Shown here: in pieces, positions 11,210-22,404 of the stretch
Position numbering within the stretch: the first letter of the stretch is position 1
Layout of the letters: each line of letters starts with the position of its first letter
Assembly (NCBI GenBank): GCA_015680685.1
Contig: MNCI01029297.1
Coordinates: 249,376-313,375, forward strand
Source of the DNA: Gnetum montanum
Taxonomy: Eukaryota > Streptophyta > Gnetopsida > Gnetales > Gnetaceae
Direction: 5' to 3'
Length of the DNA: 64,000 nt
Made by a program: the position numbers and the translations under genes
Notes under the pieces: generated by a model
The model's input: the letters and a program-made list of their open reading frames with translations, nothing else
Database searches by the model: none
Told to the model about the DNA's origin: nothing

Positions 11210-13813
11210 ATGGAATCCTCCCAAGTCAACCCAGTAACACTACCAATTGCTTCAAACCTTGTGACTGCTACGGAATCCATAACCGTTATTGAACACATAA
11301 ATCCTCAAGGCCCTACACACCAATCCCTCAGGCTATAAGGCAAAGGCCCTATTCACGCAACTCTTACACCCGAGCAGTATAATTTTGTCTGTGTCAAAAT
11401 CCAAGCCAACCTACCCATTGATCATGTAGAGAGGGAAGCTAAGAAAGAATATGAATTTATCCACAAAGGAGGACGTGAGTTTATCCCTTCTGCATTTGAC
11501 ATAATCCCACTATCTGAAAACCATCATAAACTCATATCCCAACTTCTTATGGCTAGAAGTCAAGCCTTACAACTACCTCCCTTAGAGCCTCAAGATGAAG
11601 AAGATGATTTTGCAGCCCAATCAAAACATGGAGAATCATACTACACTATTAGCCCCCATGCCCACACAAACCCATTATTCCATCCTTTCCTGGAAGAAAC
11701 TGTGTTTCCTTCTTCATCTGCAAACACTCAAACACCTATTCCCCATTCCATTCCTATCTTCTCCGTGCTTAATAACATTCAGTCTGATGCATCCACTTCC
11801 ATCATTCCTCCACCAATACAGTCCCAACAACTCCCCCAAACCAACACAAGGTCAATCCTCCAACCTCAAGTAATTGGAATACCATCAGTCATACTAGCTT
11901 CCACATCCACCCATTACATACCCTAGATACAAATTCATAGGACAGCATTGATTACTCCGACCCAACATGTTCAAGGTATTACCTCACAACCTGTGGTTGG
12001 GCAGTGGGTTCCACCAGTAGTCTCGGTTCCGAATACCATCCCACCACAACAAATGTTAGCCCAACAACCTGCTTTTCCACAAATAATGCAACAATTAAAC
12101 CATTATCATCCACAATCAACTCAATCCATTGGTTTGCCTACCACCCAAGAATGGGTAGACACACAAAAAATGATGCACTCGTTGGCAGAAGAACTAAAAC
12201 GCCTTAAAACTTTCAACAATGAGAAAGTCAAGGTACTAGATTTCTATCAAGATGACCCAATAGACCCCTTAGTTCCACCCTTGACCTTGCCAAAAGGAGT
12301 CTCATTACCTCAACTGACCAAGTACAATGGAGAAGGGGATCCAAATGCCCACCTAGTGACATTTAAAACCAAAAGCCTTTTACTTCAAGCATGGCCCCAT
12401 GTAATCTTGCGAGTGTTTGCAATGTCCTTAACCGGAAAAGCCTTAGATTGGTACTGATCTTTACCCCGTAACTCCATATCTTCTTTAGAGAATTTTTTGC
12501 ATCAGTTTGTCACCCATTTCAAGTACAATTTGAAACCTGAAGCCATGTTAGATAGCTTCATTCAAGTTAAACAAGCACCATTAGAGAAATCACAGAAATT
12601 TATCCAAAGGTGGAGTGTAGCCTTAAACGAACTTCACGAACCTATCCCTGAAACATATTTACTCACTATCCTTAAGTCAGCCGTGAATGACTTTATTAAG
12701 TCAAAACTTTACTACCTGAAAGCCCACACATTGAGCCAAGCATTCATATAAATCAAAGACATAGAAGAAGTGGCACAAACAAGTAATGACCCAACCTACT
12801 CAAACTTTAGAAGCCAATACACAAGGAAAGATAAATCCAAAACAACCGTGGCAGTAGTAGCTGAGGGAAAACAACCCGCTATCCCAAAAAACTATGAAAG
12901 AACCACACCCACTCATACACTTGGAAATTCCTCAAATAGAAACAACAACACAGGTCATGCCCATACCTTCGAAAGGAAAGACCCTGCTCAATACACACCA
13001 TTGCCCATGAAGCCTTCACAACTGCTTGATCAACTTCTAAAGGCTGGGCTAATTCACCACAAACAAATGTCTTCTATAGCCTCACAAAGACATGATCGCT
13101 TTCGAAAATTGGACAAAAATCCAACTTTAGCAACAACCAATGAACCTCCCATTCCAAAAGGCTTTAGGTTGGATAGGTTTTATGAATATCATCAATGGTG
13201 TGGTCATGGGACTGATTACTGCTTTGCATTGAAACAAGACATACAACGCATGATAGATGGGGGCGAAGTAGTGTTCGATGAGACAAACCTGATAAGGCCT
13301 CAAAACCAATCCATGGGGGTCTACAAGGATCCTCTCAATACCAAAAGCAACGATGCCCCATATGTGATTAATAGTATCCATATGGAAAATAGACAAGACG
13401 TTCCGCGAGGACCTTTTGTGATTCAGAGGCCTTCAGAAAACACACCTACCCCAACATCTCCTCAAACCCCTTTTACCATACGCACATCCCCCACACCATC
13501 AAAACCATTCATCATCCACATACCTCCTTCAGTTTCCACCACAACAAACATACCATCTGAAAACCGACCCATTCCCTTTGTGGTCTGGGTTCTAAAACAC
13601 CCTGGCACACAACCCACCTCCACTTCTCAACGACCTTTGCGAGAACGACTTGTCGATAGGCTAATAAGAGAGCACTTAGAAAGAGAAAAAAGAGAGCACA
13701 TGGAGAGAGAAAACCATGGACACAAATTAGGACTGCCAAATCCTACACTGCTAAGCACCGTTCCCATGAGTTCGTCCATTAATGAGCCTAGTACAACTTA
13801 CCAAAAAAAATGA
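11210..13813 (+). pseudogene. gag of element A (broken)
   Basis: The likely start is the ATG at 11210 (MESSQVNP), matched by the start of B gag at 19351. One frame runs to 13813 but is cut by stops at 11336-11338, 11924-11926, 12455-12457 and 12749-12751. After a variable N-terminus come a Pro/Gln-rich segment, a capsid-like block (about 12200-12750), and a finger-like region YEYHQWCGHGTDYC in which the first Cys (present in B) has become Tyr. A basic tail rich in REHLEREKRE follows. The frame ends at an A-run (ACCAAAAAAAATGA) and overlaps the protease frame, which starts at 13782 in another frame. Confidence 0.88.
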
Positions 13814-14888
13814 AGTCACAAGTCATATCCCAAACTCAGCATTCTTAGCTACTAATGTAAAAACCCCTCCAAGAGAAATACGAATGCTAGGTCAAATGGA
13901 CCATATCTCTATGGATAAGAATGTCCCAAATGGTAAAGACCTAGCAAATGCATTGACCCAGGTCACACAAGCCTTAAAACAAAAGAATACTTCTCTAAGT
14001 TTGTATGACCTAGAAATGACTTCACCAGTACATCGAGAGGCTCTCATACAAATGCTAACTTCAATTCCTATTAGTGAGGATCTCCCTATAGATGAACCAT
14101 CCATTTATGCAGTATTATCCCCAAAACTTCAGGAATCGAAGACCACATCCTTAGAGTTCCGCATTAAGGACATTAAGCTAGATGAGAAAATAGGGGAAAT
14201 CAGCATGGCCCCTATGTTTATAACAATACAGGTTGATCATTTCAAAATACGTAGGGTGCATGTCGATGATGGTGCGGCAACAAATGTAATACCTTTTTCC
14301 ATCATTGAAAAATTGGGACTTACTAAACAAGTACAACCCACAACAACCTCTTTCTTGAGATCTTTCAGTGGTTCCCGTGTGGGAGTGAAAGGCATGGTTA
14401 CCTTAGATTTCATAGCCGGAGACCAATTCCCTACATCAGCTGAATTCATAGTGGTTGATGAAATGCTAGGGTTTAATATGATCCTAGGATGTCCTTGGCT
14501 AGCTTAACTTAAAGCTGTATCTTCACCAATCCATCAGGAAATACATCTACCTTACAAGGGTGGTGAGATCATCATACATGGGGATACAACACCATCGATC
14601 ACTTCCTCATACCTTGAGGTAGGTCAAGGGTCAGAAATTGAGTTCATTAAGCCTAAACAAGAAACCATGAACATATATCAGAACGTGAACCCAACGTTGA
14701 CTCACAATCTAACTAGCACTGAAGAAACACAAGAAGAAATAGACATAGGAGTCATTCCTACTGATGTCTCTTGGTTAAAACTACCCTTTGACATCACCGA
14801 TGAAGGGGAAGGTGAATATAAAATCATACCCATACACCCAGCCCCACACGTTAAGCTACAAAAGAGCAAGAGGCAACTCAACAACTAG
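13782..14888 (+). pseudogene. Aspartic protease region of element A (one in-frame stop)
   Basis: One frame runs from the ATG at 13782 to the stop at 14888, interrupted only by TAA at 14505-14507, where B has CAA (Gln). The N-terminal half is a linker. The catalytic motif RVHVDDGAATNVIPF is at about 14250-14295, and the second conserved block is NMILGCPWLA (B has GRPWLA, so a conserved Arg is Cys here). An acidic C-terminal tail GEGEYKIIP ends the frame. In B the next coding unit would be pol; here only repeats follow. This is the best preserved coding part of A. Confidence 0.88.
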
Positions 14889-14904
14889 AATGAATGAGAC
14901 GAAC

Positions 14905-15278
14905 TATCCGAAATGATGTTAAAATATGAACTGTCAGAAATGACGTTAAAATATGAACTTTCCGAAATGACATTAAACTACGAACTATCCTAAATGATGT
15001 TAAACTATGAATTTTCCGAAATGATGTTAAACTACGAACTGTCTGAAATGACGTTAAACTACGAACTGTCCGAAATGACATTAAACCACAAACTGTCTGA
15101 AATGACGTTAAACTACAAATTTTCTAAAATGACGTTAAACTATGAACTGTCCGAAATGACATTAAACTATGAACTGTCCGAAATGACATTAAACTACAAA
15201 CTATCTGAAATGACGTTAAACTACAAACTGTTCGAAATGACGTTAAACTATGACATGTTTGCAATGACATTAAACTAG
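14905..15278 (+). repeat. Tandem array of about fourteen 27-bp units after protease, element A
   Basis: Units follow the pattern GAAATGACGTTAAACTA plus about ten variable bases. As 27 is nine codons, the array reads as repeats close to MTLNYELSE over 14994-15278. It starts shortly after the protease stop at 14888. The array is probably non-coding, since the unit also occurs in unframed degenerate form in B (5664-5860). Confidence 0.9.
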
Positions 15279-15903
15279 CCACGGTCAGAAATGGCCGATT
15301 TCATTTAAAACTTCTAGAAAACGTTACTACCTTTGGCCCACCATGGCATAAGATTGGTAATCCTTTCTTTAACAACAAATGCAACAGTCCATCAAGACTT
15401 TAACCTAATGAACCAAGCCCGAAATGGCTTTAAACTAGAGCCAACAAATCATAGATTTACAAACTCTCGTCATCTTACATTGAATTTTCGCTTATAGGTT
15501 AGAAGTTACGATTTAGATTCTTGCATGGTCATTGCTTTCTTTTCCAAGTATTTACCTTACATCTTTCTCTACACTTTAGAAATTTATGTTACATTTAGTT
15601 GAACACATATACTCTAGAAAACAAGAAAAACAATAAAAAAACATGAAAAATGACAAAAATACATACATAAAACATCAAGATAACGAAGGAATGCAACCAT
15701 TTTATACCACAATTAAATTTAGGCCATTACATCAGTCTTCATACATTCCAACTCTATGTACAACATGGTATCGCTTGACGTTGTTTTCTTTCTAGTTGAT
15801 TTTTTTACAAGATCTTGCAGATACATAGCATGACCATGCATGCAGCATTACACTTTACACAAGTAAGGTAAGCAATAGTCCGTTATGACTATAAACTAGC
15901 ACA
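15279..15903 (+). other. Junction region of element A where pol is missing
   Basis: 15281-15760 aligns to about 5209-5640 of element B (inverted). The next ~130 bases (about 15760-15885) match neither the B sequence left of pol nor that right of pol. From about 15886 the alignment resumes near B 1665. The 3.5 kb RT-RH-IN block of B is absent. No gene is present. Confidence 0.75.
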
Positions 15904-16128
15904 AAACAGTCCTGGATCATGACTTAAAAATGATACCATAGAACATTCCTGGATCATGACTTAAAACTGATACCACAGAACAGTCCTGGATCATGACTTA
16001 AAACTGATACCACAGAATAGTCCTGGATCATGACTTAAAACTAATACCACAGAACAGTCCTGGATTATGACTTAAAACTGATACCACAGAGTAGTCCTGG
16101 ATCATGAATTAAAACTGATACCACATAG
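15904..16128 (+). repeat. Tandem array, six copies of a 37-bp unit, element A
   Basis: Copies carry the core TCCTGGATCATGACTTAAAA and GATACCACAGAA. The 38-bp unit in B (1442-1665) differs by one inserted base. The ATGACTTAAAACT core resembles the ATGACGTTAAACT core of the 27-bp array. Confidence 0.9.
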
Positions 16129-17501
16129 ACATGTCCGATATGAAACTAAACTGCTACATTCGTCCACCATGACATGAAACTAGCATCCAGAGTCCACTAA
16201 GACTATAAACTAGTTTGCCTCTTCATAGTCCGCTATGACTATAAACTAGCAATGCACCGTCTGCTACGATGCTAAACTGGCACCGTCCAAGGGGTTATGA
16301 CGTGAAACTAATCCATGATAGTCCACTAAGACTATAAACTAGTGACATCATCGATGACCAGGCAAAACTTGAAAAGATCTGTTGTTGCAGTTGGCTGTTC
16401 CTGTTCCACAAAGACTTGTTGCATGATTCATCTCATGGGGCCTAATGAAACTGATGTTGTTCATGATTCTGTTTGCTTTGAAAGCTACAGGTGGTGACTC
16501 CATCTCCTTATTTAAAGTGTTTAGCTGATTGTTTCATTTGTGATTTTTTGTCTTCTTGGAGTTGTGTTTGCAGGATGACACTTCTGAGGTGTTTGTGCAT
16601 AGATGCACTTCATCATGACGACAAGGTATCACGTTTTTCCTGACACACGCGACTGGGTTAATCAATCCATTCATAAGTACATTCCTGACTCCCGATGCAT
16701 CCCCTATTTCCCAATCACACTCCCCTTAGCCTATTCAATTATATCCCCCTTGATACATTCCACTCATCTTAAAACTCTTGATACACTGTTACATACTGTA
16801 GCTTCCTAAGCAGTTGCAACGCAAAACACAGTACACAATGCATGACATAAAATGCATGTGCTTAAACATAAGAATAGCACTAAAAGCAAGCTCTTTCAAA
16901 AAGGCCAAAGAGAAAAAGAAAAATAAAAGAAAAAGAAAGATAAAAAAAGGATAAAAACACAAAAAAATAGTCAAAGAGCAAAATGCATGGAAAAGGTCTT
17001 CAAGACCCTATTGACATCATAAACAAAAGACTATTGGCTATTCTCATACAAGCCCCAGGCGAGAAGGCCATTGTCTTTAAAAATAGTTACACTTGTGTCT
17101 CAAAGAGACTATGTTACACATCATCATGTGGCTTTGGTTGTTTACAACGGGCCTCATAAATACTCTATAAGAGTCTCGTTTCTCTAAAGAACGCACTTCC
17201 TATGTCTTGGCTCCGAGTCTACTGAACACCAGCTATGGACAAAGACCAAAATACAGCTCATTCGCATGAGAGCACTCCTCTCCCACAATCTCGATAGCAA
17301 TCATAACCCTTGATCAACTCCCAACTTCCCCCAGTTACAATCCCTTGGATCTTGAATGACATTCCCTCAATCCCATGTACTTTTGAAAATGGTGCGATGA
17401 CTCCCAGCCACGGGCCGATGGTTAATGTTTGATGCTTTGTTGCTCATGGTGTTTTGCAATTCTTTGTTGACACCTCTTGGGTGGATTCCTCTAGATGTCA
17501 G
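16129..17501 (+). other. 3' untranslated region of element A
   Basis: Degenerate copies of a GACTATAAACTAG motif run to about 16345. An A/G-rich tract follows at 16905-16975. The whole stretch aligns to 58-1441 of B in reverse. I see no gene in it. Confidence 0.6.
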
Positions 17502-17515
17502 CAAATAGGGGCCAA
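17502..17515 (+). promoter_or_regulatory. Polypurine tract of element A
   Basis: AAATAGGGGCCAA abuts the TG of the 3' LTR at 17516, as expected for the plus-strand primer. Confidence 0.75.
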
Positions 17516-19174
17516 TGAAACACCACTAATTTTGGCCTAGCACTTTCAAACAAGAATCAAGCTAAGTCATGTTGCTGCCCAACATGAGTACAACGTGATC
17601 AAACTTGGAGGCCTCTGAAACAGCTCCCGATGGCCCATGATTCAACAAGAAAAGTCCCCCCAGGGCTCACAAGCAACTGCACCAACTTCCAACATCTAGA
17701 ATTAAAAGTTTCAGGTTCAAAATGTTTGGTTTTGGCTAAGTACACTTTGGTTACTTTTTCAGACGCTGCACGGCGTAAGGATCAGCGTCACCAACTTTTG
17801 GAGCCCTGAAATTGAGTTCAAATAGGCCGAAATCAAGCACAAGGACCCCCCATGACCTTCACCAAGGTCCCTAGTAGCTCCCAGCCTCCAAAAAATCAAG
17901 ATTTGGGCCTCAAATATGCCATTTTGACTTGGTGATGCTGGGGTTACTTTTTCAGACGCTGCACAGCGTAAGGATTAGCGTCACCAATTTTTAGAGCCCC
18001 AAACTGAGCCAAAATGACTTGATTTTAAGGGTGTAAGTCATCCTTAAGGTCCACTATTAATAACTATGGGTCCCAGCCTTTGAAAATTCCAGATTTCAGC
18101 CCAAAATTGCAAGTTTTGGAGGTCACACTACAAGTCACGCTAGATGCTAGACAAGCGAGGCGGTGTTAATCCTTCTTGATTTTCTTTTTTAAGAAATCTA
18201 TAAAATGTCAAAGGGATATGAAAGCCCATGCAAAATTAGGCCAAATATTCAGCAATATATATATATATATATATAACTTTTCAAGCGAGCTGGAGCCAGA
18301 GCTAATCTTTCTAAATTTTCTTTTTCTTTTTTTAAATTTTATATCGCTTGAGGGCTTGTATTTCTAATTTGTATTTTTTTTATGGGCTTGAATGACCCAC
18401 AAATTTTAAAATACATTGAACCTGGTCAAAGAAAACCATAGCCAAACCCTAGCCCAACCCTATAAATACCCTATTAATTCACACTAACTAGAGGCAAAAA
18501 GAAGAAGATTGAAGGAGGCAAAAAAGAAGAAGATTGAGGAAGGAAAAAATTGGAGAGATTGGCAATTCTGAAAAATTGGAGAGATTGGTAATTCTAAAAA
18601 ATTGGCAATTTTGAAAAATTGGAGAGATTGGCAATTCTGAAAAATTGGCAGTTCTGAAAAAGGATAGAAATTGCAATCCTTGGGCGCTCGACACATCTAA
18701 TTGTTGGCTTCCAATTTTTTCTCACGTTCATCGTCGCATCATCGTGTCATATCATTCCGGGGCTAGGCGTTTGACTTGCCATCCACACATGTGCAACTAC
18801 GCTTTGACCGGTGCATATTCCTATTTGAACAATACAATACAGTTTTATTATTGCCTTCCATTTACATTATTTACTTCATTTTATGATTTGTTTACAATAT
18901 AGCTCTATTTACACTTTGTTTATAATTCAGTACGCTTTGTTTACATTTCGTATCGCTGTTTGCATTCCGTTTACATCCTGTTTACGATAACCCCAGTGCT
19001 AGCCATAGCTTACGCTCGGGGAAGTCCTTGGTTGATTTGCGTGCGAACCATCCAAGGCCTTCGTTTACTTTTCGAGCTTGCCCTTGGGCGAAGGCAGGGT
19101 CAGCTATGGCTGTCCGACGATCTGTCAGTGTTTGTTTCCTTTCCAGCCTTACACCGACGATTTAGGTTAGTACA
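17516..19174 (+). repeat. 3' LTR of element A
   Basis: 1659 bp, starting TGAAACACC and ending GTTAGTACA. It is collinear with 9367-11023, with scattered substitutions and small indels. The hairpin modules lie at 17762-17789 and 17955-17982, an (AT)n run near 18255-18274, and the TATA box at 18461-18468. GTACT follows at 19175-19179. Confidence 0.93.
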
Positions 19175-19351
19175 GTACTGTTTAGGTGTAAGAGTGGCAT
19201 AGGTGGGGTCTTTGCCCTGTATCCTAAGTGACTAGCATGTAGGGCCTTGAGGGCTTACTTGTTCAATGAAAATTATGGGTTGTGTAGCAGTCACAAGGTT
19301 CGAATTTTCTGCGATTGGTAGTGTTACTAGGTTGATTTAGAAGGATTCCAT
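19175..19351 (-). pseudogene. gag N-terminus of element B
   Basis: The minus-strand ATG at 19351-19349 starts a frame equivalent to MESSQVNP of A (here MESF then a stop). The remaining codons match A closely up to a segment ending LTP, and the protein continues at 9361. The early stop shows decay. The first five bases are the right copy of the GTACT duplication. Confidence 0.85.
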
Positions 19352-19687
19352 GATGAACGTGAGTAGACTAGGCTGGATGAACGGGGTTGGATTGCAAGCA
19401 GTTGCACTGTGACTGACGTGACACAAACATAGCATGACCAACATGCAACATATGAGTACTGAAAATTTGTTTAAGTGTCTAGTGTGTGAACACTGAAAAT
19501 TTATCTGGGTGCGAATTACGGTGAATTTGACTTTGAAACGGATGCATTTTGTGTGTTTTTGTTGAAAAAACACTGTAGCGGTACTGTAGCAGCGTAAGCA
19601 CTGTAGCAGTGTGGTTTCAGCACTTGGTTTGGATAGTTTCTAAATAGGTAACGTGATCAGTGTTTCAATTAAATAAAAAACAAGTTC
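19352..19687 (-). other. Untranslated leader of element B
   Basis: This lies between the primer binding site and gag start and holds no gene. On the plus strand near 19570-19610 there is a cluster of CTGTAGC repeats. The corresponding leader of A (11048-11209) is shorter by about 170 bp. Confidence 0.55.
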
Positions 19688-19706
19688 GGCCCTCCTTCTA
19701 GCGCCA
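19688..19706 (-). promoter_or_regulatory. Primer binding site of element B
   Basis: The minus strand reads TGGCGCTAGAAGGAGGGCC shortly after the LTR end. It is nearly identical to the site of A at 11029-11047. Confidence 0.78.
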
Positions 19707-19711
19707 AAAAC

Positions 19712-21323
19712 TCTACTAACCTAAATCGTCGGTGTAAGGCTGGAAGGGAAATAGACACCGAGAGATCGTCGAGCAGGCATGGCTGACCCTGCCTTCACCT
19801 GAGGGCAAGCTCAAAAAGTAAATGAAGGTAGAGTGCCTTGGATGGTCTACATACAAATCAACCAAGGACTTCCCCGAGCATAAGCTACGGCTAGCGTTGG
19901 TGTTATTGTAAACAATGTCTTAAAATGTGTAAATGCACGTAAAATGTAGACATGAGTCGTGAGATGTAAGATGTAAGTGTAAACGTAAGGTGTAAAAAAG
20001 ACGTAAACAGAACTGAATGTGTAAACTAAATGTAAACTAAATGTAAGCAAAAATGTAAACAAAGCATAAAAAAGAAAATGGAAATAATGTTTGATTGGCA
20101 AAACAGAAATAATGTATTGCTGAAAAAAGATGTGCACCAGTCAAAGCGTAGCTGCTTGTAGATGGCAAGTCGAACGCCTAGCCTCGGGGTGATGTAACGA
20201 ATGTGAGAAATGCTTGGATGCCAACAATCATGTGTGCCAAGTGCCCAAGGATTGTAGGTTCTATACTTTCTCAGAATTGCCAATGTCTCCAATTGCCAAC
20301 CTCCAATTTATGTGAATTGACAGGGTATTTATAGGGTTGGGCTGGGCTCTAGCACAGAATTCCAGAATGGAATCAACGGCTAGGAGATGAAAGGAAAGTA
20401 GATCTAGTGACATGTATCCAATGGACAGTTGTGCTCGGTTTGGATGCGTGTTGGCGAGAGTTGGATGTGCGTCAAACAATTGTGCACGAGTTGGATGTGT
20501 GTCGGCAAGCTACATTCTTGACCAGGTACAAGCTTTTTACAATTTATGGGTTATTCAAGACCGTGAAAGTACATTTAATTTAGACCATGAGGGCCTGACT
20601 ATCCCACAAATAAAGATTTACAATGAAATGTACAAGGGAAATTCAACCCTTGCTCGCTTGACCATGGACCAACCGCTCCAGGATGTTCAGGCATCTTTGT
20701 TTGACCAGGGCTTCCAACGTGAGTTGTCTGGGCTTCCACATGTCTTCAGTGTGCATTTGAAGTGCTTTTTTCAGGGCATAAATAGTGTTCACGTGATGAA
20801 TAGTGTTCACGCTGTGCAGCATAAGAAAATGTAGCCCCAGTGTAATAGACTGAAAATACCTCATTTAAGGCCCAAATTTTGATTTTCTAGAGGCTAGGAG
20901 CTACTTTTGTCTAGGTGTGAATAGTGTTCATGCTGATGAATAGTGGTCACACTATAGTAATGCTACAACGTGTCCTCAGCATGATCTACAAAAAAAATGC
21001 CATTTTGGACTTTGAAACTGGAATTTTCTGTAAGTTGTCGATGTTGAGTGCTGAGGATGATTTGCACCTTGAACTCAAGTCATTTTAACTTAGTTTTGGG
21101 CTCGATTTTGGGCTTCCAAAGTTGGTCATGCTGGACTCATACTGTAGCGTGACCATAGCGTGAGTGTGAAAATTTGCAGGCAGCATGAGTTCCCAGGCAA
21201 ACCAGCATGAGTTACCATCGGAAGCCAACGTGAATGACCTACCTTAGTCAAATTTTGCCTCCCAAATGTTGGAAAGGGCTCGAGTTGCTTTCAAAGTGCT
21301 AGGCTGAAATTAGTTGTGTTTCA
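19712..21323 (-). repeat. 5' LTR of element B
   Basis: 1612 bp. On the minus strand it starts TGAAACACAACTAA at 21323 and ends GTTAGTAGA at 19712, so the usual CA end has changed to GA. The TATA box is at 20326-20333. The end regions align to the LTRs of A while the middle is strongly diverged, so A and B are different subfamilies. The right flank beginning CCTTTAAGTTATGATG is interior sequence of element F. Confidence 0.88.
20326..20333 (-). promoter_or_regulatory. TATA box in the LTR of element B
   Basis: TATAAATA on the minus strand in the same CAACCC...CCC context as in element A. Confidence 0.65.
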
Positions 21324-21686
21324 CCTTTAAGTTATGATGTTGATACTTTGGTATGGTTCTTTTGATATAACAGGCAATGAGTCCACATCATCCATGCATC
21401 CAATGGTCTCTCTTGGCTTGGAACTGTATAGTCCCTTTCTCAACAATAAGAACTATCAATGAATCGGTGACTAGGCATTTCTCAAACTAAGGAAGGACTC
21501 AAGGATTAAAAGGGTGTGACTTCAAGGGAATTTGATGCACTTGTGTTGGCCATTCTCTTGGGTGCTTGGATGTTTTCTTCTTGAGTTTTCTTACTGTTCT
21601 GACGTTACTCCATTATCAGGAAGTTGAGCTAATAAAAATAATAAGTCTTTGCATGGTGTGGTTCTCAAGCAAAAAAAAAAGAAATA

Positions 21687-22010
21687 GTGAGAATTCAAAG
21701 CACATCCCTTAGATGGAATAATCATTTGGGCTACAAGCACTGGTTATGGAACTCAATAAAAATGTTCCCTCTAACTAAGGCCCTTCCTCGCTTCCTACTT
21801 TCTCCTTTCTTATTTCGTCAGAATGGTGGTGATTATTTGGTGGAAGCATTCTTGCTACTTCAGGTGGATGGATTGGCCAAATGTATTCATGTGAAATCAC
21901 TGGATGTGGTTTTTTTAAGGCTAGATTTGGAATGGGATCTACTAAGTCATATTAACCATTAATACATAAGGGACTGTACATCACCTTGTTCTTGAGACTC
22001 CATTCCATCC
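21687..22010 (+). pseudogene. Unassigned conserved coding-like segment 1, element F
   Basis: A conceptual translation around 21840-22000 reads GLAKCIHVKSLDVVFL and then LEWDLLSHINH. Related readings occur in C (minus, 33946-34176: KSLDVVFLKPNLEWDLL) and in E (minus, about 42540-42640, with more stops). It lies on the sense strand of all three elements, downstream of pol. I do not recognise a protein family. It could be the decayed env-like or extra ORF that Athila elements carry between pol and the 3' LTR, or captured host sequence; neither is shown. Confidence 0.4.
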
Positions 22011-22404
22011 TCTTCTTTCCATCCTTCTTTCTCCATTTTTCACCTCATTGCCGGTTGTATCAGTATTCTATATTATGGTTGAGGCATTGTTTTCTTTTTG
22101 GTAAACTCTTGTGGTTAAGACTTTAACTCTTGTCTCCAAATAACATTCCTAGAGCCTACGAACTCTTTGAATGTGGGATTGTCAGGGCATTAAGGGCATG
22201 AGCCTACTTTGGGGAGGAGCCACTGGTAGTCCTATTTGATGCATCTATTAATTTCTTTCCCTTAAACATTTCCACAATCAGCATTTATTTTATTCATTTC
22301 CATCTTTGACATCCATTTTATTAGTGTGGCTATTGTTTCTTTTTCTCCATCTTTCTTATTCCTTATCTTTTTCCATTCTATCGCTACCCCTACACCCTGG
22401 GTAG

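Larger units (their letters stand above)
9367..19174 (+). mobile_element. Element A: complete gag-protease Tat-like LTR retrotransposon without pol
   Basis: The element is 9808 bp with both LTRs (9367-11023 and 17516-19174), TG...CA ends, a primer binding site, gag, protease, two tandem arrays, a polypurine tract and a GTACT duplication on both sides. Gag and protease are close relatives of those of element B. The RT-RNase H-integrase block that B carries at 1682-5120 is missing, so A could only have moved with enzymes from another element (inference). The two LTRs differ by several percent by eye, so the insertion is not recent. Gag and protease both carry stops. Confidence 0.93.
19175..21323 (-). 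mobile_element. Element B, right segment: gag start, leader, primer site and 5' LTR
   Basis: This is the 5' end of the minus-strand element split by A. From right to left it holds the 5' LTR (21323-19712), primer binding site (19706-19688), an untranslated leader and the first codons of gag (19351-19175). Codon-by-codon similarity to the gag of A continues across the gap to 9361 once A and one GTACT are removed. Confidence 0.9.

Noticed and set aside
20412-20834. 140-codon plus-strand ORF
   Set aside because: It lies wholly inside the 5' LTR of B, antisense to the element. The same region of the A LTRs aligns without an ORF, so it is chance.
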